A stretch of DNA of 64,000 nucleotides from DAIQRJ01 sp963708795 (GTDB lineage: Bacteria; Actinomycetota; Actinomycetes; Propionibacteriales; DAIQRJ01), in the NCBI GenBank assembly GCA_963708795.1, contig CAVPUH010000009.1, positions 586,671-650,670 on the forward strand, in the 5' to 3' direction. Positions 38,284 through 46,724 of this stretch are shown in pieces. Below the pieces are notes generated by a model. It had not been told where the DNA came from. It did not search any database and saw only the letters and a program-made list of their open reading frames with translations. The position numbers and the translations under genes were made by a program. Position 1 is the stretch's first letter; the number at the start of each line of letters is the position of its first letter.

Positions 38284-38562
38284 TGCCTCCTGCAGCGCGG
38301 CATCCTCGACCCCACAGCACATCCGGGTCTCGTCACCGGTCCCGGCGTGCCCAACGTCCTGATCGCGGGCATGCCGGCCGCCGTCGTCGGTGACCTGCAC
38401 ACCTGCACGATGCCGCCGCCGGCCGGCCCACATCCGCCGTCGCCCTTCCCGATGGGAAGCGTCACGGTGCTGATCGGTGGTCGCCCCGCACTGCGCATGG
38501 GCGACATGTCGGGTTGCGGTGCACCGATCGTCGCCGGTCAACCCACGGTCCAGATCGGCTGA
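38283..38562 (+). CDS. PAAR-domain spike tip protein, one frameshift
   Basis: From the ATG at 38283 (MPPAAR) a +1 slip at about 38300 leads into DPTAHPGLVTGPGVPNVLIA, GMPAAVVGDLHTCTMPPPAG, SVTVLIGGRPALRMGDMSGC and APIVAGQPTVQIG*. This is a compact PAAR protein of about 93 residues, with repeated GMP/GGRPA turns and the His/Cys set (H-C around LHTC, and DMSGC) that bind a metal at the tip. PAAR proteins sharpen the spike and can carry toxins; here there is no fused extension, so the cargo must be elsewhere. The gene is tightly packed between gpV and gp25. Confidence 0.85.
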
Positions 38563-38563
38563 C

Positions 38564-39018
38564 GTGATGACGCAGCCGTCGATGTCGCGACCGCAGGTGC
38601 GGAACTCCGCGAGCTCACCCGACCGCGCGTTCCTCGGCGTCGGCTGGAACTTCCCGGTGCTCGCCGCGGCCGACGGCGACGTCGCGATGGCCCGGTACGA
38701 CGACGACGTCCGGCAAGCGGTGCTGATCATCCTCGGCACCGTCGCCCGGCGAACGGGTGATGCGCCCGACGTTCGGCGCCGGGCTCGCCGACCTCGTCTT
38801 CGAGCCGATCACGACCACGCTCATCGCACTCGTCACGCACCGGGTGGAGACGGCGCTCATCACCTGGGAGCCGCGCATCGACGTCGAGGCCGTGACGGTG
38901 ACCCCGGATCGCCCGCGCCGGCCGGCTCGACATCCGCGTCGACTACCAGGTGCGGGCCACGAGCACGTTCTACAACCTCGTCTACCCGCTGTACCTGGTC
39001 GAGGGCGGTGGCCAGTGA
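38564..39018 (+). CDS. Baseplate wedge protein gp25-like, two frameshifts
   Basis: The frame from the GTG/ATG pair at 38564/38567 reads FLGVGWNFPVLAAADGDVAM and YDDDVRQAVLIILGTV. After a +1 slip at about 38748 it gives MRPTFGAGLADLVFEPITTT and LIALVTHRVETALITWEPRI. After another at about 38925 it gives RLDIRVDYQVRATSTFYNLV, ending LYPLYLVEGGGQ-like residues at 39018. This is the gp25/GPW family (about 150 residues), with the expected G-W-x-F/P start and the E-P-R near the end. The protein begins sheath polymerisation at the baseplate. Its stop overlaps the next GTG start (GTGA). Confidence 0.85.
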
Positions 39019-42000
39019 CCGCAACCGATCCGGTCGCATCGGTCGGCCCGTTGGTCGAGACCCGCACCGCCGACGACTTCACCGCCGACCTGCTCGAGCG
39101 CGTCGCCGGTTACCTACCGGGGGTCACGATCCCGCCGACCGGCCCGGCCGCGGCGCTCCTCGGCGTCTACGGCCACTTCGCGGCGACCATCGGCAACCGG
39201 CTCAATCGCGCACCGGACAAGAACGAACTGGCCTTCCTGGACATGCTCGGGCTCTCGCTCCTCCCGGCCCGGGCCGGACGCGCACCCGTCGTGTTCGCCC
39301 TGCGCCCCGGGCTCGGCGACTCACGCGCGCCGGCCGGATCACAGGTCGGAGCGAGCGTCGCCCGGTGTCGCGGGCCCGCTGATCTTCTCGACCGAACACG
39401 ACATCGGCCTGGCGGCCGCACACCTGACGCAGATCGGCTGCACCTGGCCCGGAGCCGACACGTGGAGCGATCTCAGCCCGGCGCTTCGCCACCGCGATCG
39501 GCGATGACCCTGTTCACCGGCATGCAGCCGATGGCACACGACCTGTACCTGGCGCACGACACCTACCTCGACCTCCAGGGTCGATGCGAGGTCCAGGTGA
39601 GCCTCGCTCTCTCGTCCACGGCGCAACGCCGGATCGACGTGGCCTGGGAGTACTTCGACGGCACCGAATGGACGGCCATTCGCTCCGTTCGTCGACTCCG
39701 TCCGGGCCGGCGCCGACGACAGCATCGACGGGACGGCCGGCTGGACCCGTAGCGGCACCGTGGTGCTCCGGACCCCGTTCGCGACATCGGCACCAGGCAC
39801 GGTCAACGGCCGGACCTCACGCTGGATCCGCGCCCGGCTGGCCGAACCCCTCACCGGCGACATCGCGGCCGCACCACCGACCGTCGCCCACGTCACGCTG
39901 TCGACGCTCGTGGCGCCACCGATCGGGTCGCTGCCGCGGCACCGTCGACGGCGAGGACGAGACCGGCGCCCTCTACCTCGGCCTGTACGACCTCGACGAC
40001 CTCTCACCCGATCTGTCCACGGCGACTGTGACGCTCGTGTGCACCAGCGATCCCGACGTGCCCACCGTTCAGCGCTCGCTCGCCTCCAAGCACACGCTCC
40101 TGCCGGCTGTCCACAGCGGCGAGTTCGAGGTGCGGGTGGAGGTGGCCGGTTTCACCACGTATACGCGCGACGATCACGATGTCGACCACCGGCAATCAGC
40201 GCTATCTGGGCCTCGGGCCGACGATCATCGGGCTGCCCGCGGACCTCGCCTTCGCCGGCACGCTGCCCCTGGATCTGACCAAGCCGTTCTACCCGTTCGG
40301 CGCCGCCGCCGGTGCCGGCAACGTCGTTCGCCATCGCCTCCGACGAGGCATTCGGCAAGCCGGGTGCGCAGGTGACGATGGTCTTCGAGCCGGCCACGAC
40401 CGGTCGCGAGGTGTCGGCCGTCACAGCCTCCTTGACCTCCGCCGACTCCGTCACCATCCTCTCGCCGACGCTCATGCTCGAATACTTCGACGGGCACGAC
40501 TGGACCGGTCTCGACTCGAACGACCTCGGCGTCGAGCTGTTCAGCGGCGGCTACCACCCGACGATCCAGTTCACCGTGCCCGACGACCTCGAACCGACCG
40601 AGATCAACGGACAGCTCAAGCGATGGGTGCGGATCAAGATCACCTCGGGTTTCTTCGGGGTGAGCCGCACGACGGTCTGGAAGGACAGCGCGGGTACGAC
40701 CCACCAGTTCGACTCGAAGGAGGCGATCCCGCCGGCCCTCGACCGGCTCCGGCTGGCCTACTACTTCCGCTCGGATCCCGACGTGCCGGACGCCGTCTTC
40801 ACCGACAACGACTTCGCCTGGGTCGACGCCGACGCGGAGTCGGCCACCGCGTCGACCCAGGTGCCGTTCGCCCCGTTCACGCCGACCGACGACCCCACCC
40901 CTGGCCTCTACCTCGGGTTCGACGCCCCGCTGCCGGTCGACCTCGTGAGCCTCTACGCCGGGATCGCCGAGGTCGCGGGGGTCGAGACCGGACCGGACCT
41001 CGTGTGGGAACGCTTCGATCCGGGGCCCAAGACGTGGGATCGGGTCGAGGTCGACGACGAGACCGCCGGCCTCGCGCTGCCGGGCATGGTCGAGGTGACC
41101 TGGCCGGGCGCCACGATCCTCCCGTCCGTGAACGCCGTGCACGGAGGCGGTGACACCCTCACGGCCACCGATCCCGAGGGTGCGGCCGGCTTCCGACCCG
41201 GCGATCCCGTCGTCGTCACCGACGGCACCGACACCCGGCTGGCCACTCTCGGCGAGGTCACCGGCGCCCGGCTCGTGCTCACCACCGCACTCGACAAGAC
41301 GTTCCCGCGCTGCACGGTCACGAAGGCTGGACTCGCCCGGTTCGGCAGCCCGTGTCCGGCCTGGTTGCGGGCCCGGTTGCGGACGGACGGCGACCCGCCC
41401 CAGGCGAGGTTGGAGAGCGTGAACCTCAACGCCACCTGGGTCTCGGCGTGTCAGACCTATCGGGACGAAGTGCTGGGCAGCGGCGACGGCAACCCCGGTC
41501 AGAGCGTCGCGATGAGGTACCCGCCGGTGCTCCCCGGGCAGGTGGTCGAGGTGCGAGAACTCTCGGGTCCGCGGGCGGCGTTCGACGTCTCGGCCCTGCG
41601 CGACGAGATCATCGCCGCCGGCGGGTCCGACGACGACCTCCGCGTCGAGACGGACAGCCGCTCGGGGGCGGTGACGGCAGTGTGGGTCACCTGGACCGAG
41701 CGTCCGAACCTGTTCTTCTCGGCCCCGGCCGACCGGCACTACACGATCGAGCGCAGCACCGGCACCGTGTCCTTCGGCGACGACCTCCACGGCCGCACCC
41801 CGACGGTCGGCATCGACAACATCGCGGCCCGCGCCTACACCGGCGGTGGGGGGGCGATCGGCAACCTCCCGGCCGGCACGATCACGCAGTGCCTGTCGGG
41901 CATCCCGGCGGCCTCGGTGACGAACGTGCGGGCCGCCGAGGGCGGTGCGGACTCGGAGTCGTTGAACGCCGTCCTGACCCGAGGGCCGGCGTCGGTGGCC

Positions 42001-42582
42001 GGACGGAACCAGGCGATGACCGCGGCCGACTACGAGTCGCTGGCCCGCTCCGCGTCCCCCGCGGTCGCGGTGGCCCGGGCGATCCCGACGATCGACACGA
42101 ACGGCGTGCACCGTCCCGGTCACGTCCGGCTGGTGGTCGTGCCGGGGAGCACCGAACCGCGTCCGGTCCCGTCCTTCGAGCTGCGCCGGGAGGTGACGAC
42201 CTTCCTGCGGCGGCGGGCACCGGCGTCGATGGCCGACGGCGTGGTCGTCGTCGGGCCCACCTACCAGTCGGTCGGTGTGGCCGCCCAGATCGGCGTCGTG
42301 GTCGGGACCGGCCCGGGCGCGGTCGTGGAGGCGGTGACCCGGGCCGTCGAGGGATTCCTGCACCCGCTGACGGGCGGGCCGGACGGCACCGGTTGGGGGT
42401 TCGGGCGCAGCGTGTACGCCTCCGACCTGGCCGCCGTCGTCGAGGGGGTGGCCGGGGTGGACCACACCGTGACCCTCGAACTCCGCGTCGACGGCACCTC
42501 GGTCGGCGACGTCGCGACCATCCCGGACGGCCGGACGGTCGCCGCCGGCCGCGTCGTCGTCTCCCTGGCCGGAGGAGGCTGA
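39015..42582 (+). CDS. Baseplate J-like assembly protein 1 (Afp11/Pvc11 class), frameshifted in its first third
   Basis: A protein of about 1,180 residues is recovered. Its start reads VETRTADDFTADLLERVAGY and FAATIGNRLNRAPDKNELAF. Middle parts in shifting frames include FSTEHDIGLAAAHLTQIGCT, DLYLAHDTYLDLQGRCEVQV and ALYLGLYDLDDLSPDLSTAT. From 40325 onward a clean frame leads to the J-type end: GRNQAMTAADYESLARSASP, RPGHVRLVVVPGSTEPRPVP and GWGFGRSVYASDLAAVVEGV. Slips are near 39362, 39497 (two), 39673, 39945, 40168 and 40321, all +1. J proteins form the wedge rim that links baseplate to sheath and fibres. At this length it is larger than phage gpJ, as is usual for eCIS versions. Confidence 0.85.
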
Positions 42583-42584
42583 CC

Positions 42585-44638
42585 ATGCCGCTCCCACTTC
42601 CCGACCTCGACGACCGCCGGTGGGCCGACCTCGTCGAGGAGGCCCGCGCGCTCCTGCCGCGGCTGGCTCCGACATGGACCGACCTGAACTACTCCGACCC
42701 CGGCATCACCCTGGTCGAACTCCTGGGCTGGGTCACCGAGGCCGATCTCTACCGGGTCAACCGCATCCCGAGACGGCACCGCCGCATGTTCCTCGCGCTG
42801 CTCGGGATCTCGCCCGAGCCGGCGGTCCCGGCGCGCAGTGTCGTCACCGTCCGGGCAGACGGGCAGCCGACCCTCGTCGCCGGTACGGCGATCGACGCCC
42901 TGCCGCCGAGCGGACGCGACCACCACGCCGACGCCGATCGGTCACCGGCTCGACGCGGACGCTCCAGGTCCTCGGCTGCGCGCTCCGCGCCGTGCGGATC
43001 GCGACCGTGCCGGCGACGGCCGGCGGCGCGGGGTCGGTCGCGGTCTCGGTGGATGTCACGGCGGCGCTGGCACACGGGCAGCCCATCGCCGCGTTCGGCG
43101 CGGACCCGTGCGGGTGCGCGCACGATCCCGATGCGCCCGCCCTGCTCCTCGGTTTCGACGCCGACACACCGCTGCCGCCGACCGCGAGCCTGTCGCTCTG
43201 GCTGACGTTGGACGACGCGGCGACGGCGGACCTCGCCGCGGTTCCGCCCGATGCGCCGCACCACGCGATCCGCACCGCGTGGGAGTACTTCGACGGAACC
43301 GCCTGGCGGCCGTTCGACGACGGTGCCGTCGACGACACCACCCGCTGTCTGACCCGCTCGGGCGCCGTCGTCGTCCCGTTCGACGCCACCCTCACCGCAC
43401 CGGCAGTCGTCGGGGACAGTGCCGAGCTCCGCTGGCTGCGTTGCCGACTGATCGGCGGACGACCGGACACCACCCCACGCGTGTTCGCCGTCGCGACGGA
43501 CACCACCTCGACGACGCAGGGAGTACCGGTCGCCACGCTCGAGGTCGGCCGCAGCGACGGGCTGCCCGGCTTCGCGTGTCTCCTACCCGGAGCGCCGGTG
43601 CTGGCGTCCTCGGTCGAGCTCAACGTCACCACGGCATCCGGCACCGAGCCGTGGGTGGTCGTCGACGACCTGGCCCGCAGCGGTCCGGCCGATCCCGCCG
43701 TCGCGCTCGATCCCCCCTCGGGGCTGCTCACGTTCGGCGACGGGAGCCACGGCCGGATCCCACCGGCCGACGCCGTGATCGCCGGGGCATACCTGCGCGC
43801 GGTCGGCGCCGCCGGCACCGCCCGCGATCGCCAGGTGTGGCGGGTGGCGTTCCCGGCCGACCCGTCCCTGACGGTGAGCGCGCGCAGCTGGATCGACGGC
43901 CTGGACGCCGAGGACCTCGACCACGCGGAGGGTCGGGCGGCCGATCGGATGTGGGCGCACGAGCGGTTGCTCGAGATCGCTCCGGCCGGTGACACCCCCA
44001 CGCTCGACCAGGTCGATCCGATGCTCGTCACGAGCCGGTCGCGGCCCGAGCGCGCCGTCACGACCGTCGACCTGGAGCGGATCGCGCTCGACGTGCCCGG
44101 CACGGGAGTCCTGCGTGCCCACGCCTGGGCCGGTGTCGACCCGGCGTATCCCACGTGGTCCGCGCCCGGCACGGTGACCGTCGTCGTCGTGCCCGGGTTG
44201 CCGATCGGTCGACCCGAGCCGACGCCGGAACTCCTCGGGGTGGTCCGCGCCTACCTCGCCCCTCGACGCACCCTCGGCACCCGGCTGCTGGTCGTCGGGC
44301 CGGCCTACCGCGAGGTGTCGGTGACCGCGACCGTCACGGCTCGTCGAGGCGCCGATCCGGATCGCGTGCGCACCTCCGTGCTGACGCGCCTGCAGACGTT
44401 CCTCGACCCGCTCACCGGTGGGCCGGCCGGCCTCGGCTGGCCGTTCGGTCGCGACGTCTACCGCGCCGAGATCCTCCAGCAGCTCGACATCGTGCCGGGC
44501 GTCGACCACGTCGACACACTCGAGCTCGTGGCCGGCGGCACGGAACCCGGCTGCGGGAACGTCTGCGTGGGGCCGCTCGAACTCGTCGTGTCCGGCCCGC
44601 ACGCGATCGTCGTCGACTCAGGCCGGGTGACCCGATGA
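42585..44638 (+). CDS. Baseplate J-like assembly protein 2 (paralogue of the preceding gene), two frameshifts
   Basis: The start DRRWADLVEEARALLPRLAP, TWTDLNYSDPGITLVELLGW and FLALLGISPEPAVPARSVVT is the signature of TIGR02243-type putative baseplate proteins. Two +1 slips at about 42922 and 42955 lead to TLQVLGCALRAVRIATVPAT and the rest in one frame: AWEYFDGTAWRPFDDGAVDD, GLLTFGDGSHGRIPPADAVI and GWPFGRDVYRAEILQQLDIV. It shares the YFDG.W and WGFGR.VY blocks and the VDH.DTLEL-type ending with the upstream gene, so the pair arose by duplication. GGAGGAGG stands just before the ATG. Its stop overlaps the next ATG (ATGA). Confidence 0.85.
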
Positions 44639-45807
44639 CGACCCACGTCCCACCACCGGAGCTCGATCGGATCGGCTTCTGGCCCGACCAGGTCCTGGCT
44701 GCCCGCGATCTCAGGTCGAGTGCCGACCGGACCCGTGATCTGCTCCGTGTGCACACCGCCTTCGGTCACGGCGTATGGGGCGTGGCGACGGGGATGACCT
44801 GCATCGCGACTCCCGACGGTGTCCGCGTGCTCGCCGGGGTGGCGTTCGACCGCGCCGGCCGCACACTCCGGTTGGCGGACGACACGCTCGTCGGCTATCC
44901 GACCGCCCCGAAGCCGCCGACCCCCGGACTGCCGCTGCCGCTGCCCGGGCCGGCGGGACCGCCGGCCACGACCGGCTGGTGGTGCTTCGACCTCGTGGCC
45001 CGCTGGGCGAGTGACGCCGAGCTGCGCGCCGACCGACCCGTCGCCGACGACGCCGGCTCCGTGCCCGACCGTCCGTCACTGCGATGGGAATCCGCCGGCG
45101 GCGCGCCGATCGGTCGGGCCGGGAACGCCACCGACCCGCCCGGTTCGGACCTCCCGTTCGGGCCGAACGTCCACTACGGGCTCGACATTCCCCTGGCCCG
45201 CTTGAACGTCCCGGTCGGCGACGACACACCCGACCCCGCTCGAACCGGCGGCACGCGCGACCCGAGCGTCGACCTCAGCCGGCGGCCGGTCGCGCACGGA
45301 CTGGTCCGGCCGCGGATCGTGCACGCGACGATCCCGGCTGGTCGGGCCACCGTCGCCGGCCGGGTGGTCGACTGGTCGTTGACCGTGGACACGTCGTCGG
45401 CGGGTTTCGCCGCCTCGGCCGACCCGGCGTACTTCGTCAGCCTCGGTGCGCACCCCTTCGGGGACACCGCCAACCTCGGTGACGAGGGCGAGGGCAACCT
45501 CGCTCCGGCTGCGGCCGGTCCCGACCTCGCCACCCGGCTCTCGACCGGAGTCGGGCCGTTCGTCAGCGTCGAGCAGTCGTGGAGCACCGGGTTCGTGCTG
45601 CACGTCCGCACGTACGCACCGCAGGCGTGGGGCAGCTGGGCGTCCAGCGTGACGCCCGGGGCCGCCAGCGGCGGCGCGATCACGGTCAACCCGGTATCGA
45701 TCGACTGGGTCGGCGTCGACACCCCCACCCGCCCGTTCTGGCTCCCTGCCGACGTCCTCTCCGTGTACCGGCTGCCGTTCCTCGCCCGCTGGAAGGTGAA
45801 CACATGA
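44635..45807 (+). CDS. eCIS fibre/baseplate-periphery-like protein A (shared N-terminal domain)
   Basis: The 390-residue protein starts with a domain seen four times in this locus: FWPDQVLAARDLRSSADRTR, then LLRVHTAFGHGVWGVATGMT and VLAGVAFDRAGRTLRLADD. The remainder is beta-rich, with a central FDLVARWASDAELRADRPVA strand pair and a C-terminal SAGFAASADPAYFVSLGAHP block. A near relative of that block (SEAGFANAPLYQAHVVGS) occurs in the next gene, so these two are the closest pair. There is no signal peptide. Such proteins in contractile tails are usually attached to the baseplate or fibres and may contact target cells, but no experimental function is known to me. It is translationally coupled to both neighbours by ATGA overlaps. 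Confidence 0.65.
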   Translation: MTTHVPPPELDRIGFWPDQVLAARDLRSSADRTRDLLRVHTAFGHGVWGVATGMTCIATPDGVRVLAGVAFDRAGRTLRLADDTLVGYPTAPKPPTPGLPLPLPGPAGPPATTGWWCFDLVARWASDAELRADRPVADDAGSVPDRPSLRWESAGGAPIGRAGNATDPPGSDLPFGPNVHYGLDIPLARLNVPVGDDTPDPARTGGTRDPSVDLSRRPVAHGLVRPRIVHATIPAGRATVAGRVVDWSLTVDTSSAGFAASADPAYFVSLGAHPFGDTANLGDEGEGNLAPAAAGPDLATRLSTGVGPFVSVEQSWSTGFVLHVRTYAPQAWGSWASSVTPGAASGGAITVNPVSIDWVGVDTPTRPFWLPADVLSVYRLPFLARWKVNT

Positions 45808-46724
45808 CCGCGTCGACGCCGACGAACCGACCCGAATTCTTCAACGGGCAACGCCTGTCGGCCGCTGATCTGAGCGCCGCGCAGGACTACCACCGCGAGC
45901 TGCTCTGGCTGCACCAGCGGACCCTGCACGGCTGGGGGATCACGACGGGCCTCGCTGCCGCCGGTTCGAAGGGTGACCGCGCGGTGACGGTGGCGCCCGG
46001 GGTCGCGGTCGACAACCAGGGCCGAACGATCGTCCTGGGCGCACCCGTCAACCTGCCGGTGCCTCCGGTGGCGGGCGATCCCGGCGGTCAGCCGATCGGC
46101 TACCTGCTCACCGCGTCCTACATCGACGACCCCGACCTCGCGGCGGTCGACCGGGACGGCACCTGCGGCAGCTTCGGCGCGGTGCGGCGGCCCGAACACC
46201 CGCTCATCCGCTGGCAGCAGCAGAGCGACACCAACCCCGAGTCCATCTTCCGCAGCGGGCTCGACATCGTGCTCGGCTCCATCACCGTCCTCAACTGCCG
46301 GCTGACGGCCACGGTTTCGGGAACCGGTCGCCGCAGCGCGCTGCCCGATCACCAGCCCTACGTCTACGCGGGTGAGAGCATCCGACCCGACTGGAACGTG
46401 TGGCGGGCGGACCCCACGAACACCGACTCCGTCGTGCTCGGGCTCGTCGCGTCCGTCGACACGAGCGAGGCCGGCTTCGCGAACGCACCGCTCTACCAGG
46501 CCCACGTCGTGGGGTCCCGGACCTACCTGGCCCCGACGCCGGGTGCCGAGATCTCCGCGCTGATCGACGGGTTCGCCGACGTGGTCGACGCGACAGCGGC
46601 CGGCTTCGACCTGCGGGTCACCCTTCCGCCGCTCGGCCAGCGTTGGAACCCGCCGGAGCTGATCCTGGCGACGACCGCTCAACGGCTGGGCTGGTCGGTC
46701 GTCTGGCTGGGGGTCGAACGATGA
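45804..46724 (+). CDS. eCIS fibre/baseplate-periphery-like protein B (shared N-terminal domain)
   Basis: The 306-residue protein has the shared start domain in its clearest form: EFFNGQRLSAADLSAAQDYH, then LLWLHQRTLHGWGITTGLAA and VTVAPGVAVDNQGRTIVLGA. A beta-rich body follows with LTASYIDDPDLAAVDRDGTC, and then the SEAGFANAPLYQAHVVGSRT block near the end that is also present in protein A. It is small and compact and probably one globular unit. It starts with an ATGA overlap from the preceding gene and ends with another into the beta-propeller gene, so stoichiometric production with its neighbours is likely. Function by context: peripheral baseplate or fibre base. Confidence 0.65.
   Translation: MTASTPTNRPEFFNGQRLSAADLSAAQDYHRELLWLHQRTLHGWGITTGLAAAGSKGDRAVTVAPGVAVDNQGRTIVLGAPVNLPVPPVAGDPGGQPIGYLLTASYIDDPDLAAVDRDGTCGSFGAVRRPEHPLIRWQQQSDTNPESIFRSGLDIVLGSITVLNCRLTATVSGTGRRSALPDHQPYVYAGESIRPDWNVWRADPTNTDSVVLGLVASVDTSEAGFANAPLYQAHVVGSRTYLAPTPGAEISALIDGFADVVDATAAGFDLRVTLPPLGQRWNPPELILATTAQRLGWSVVWLGVER

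Noticed and set aside
33955..42582. Programmed +1 ribosomal frameshifting as the reason for the slips
   Set aside because: Known programmed sites have one slippery element per gene; here single genes would need up to nine, with no common heptamer, stop or pseudoknot at the sites.
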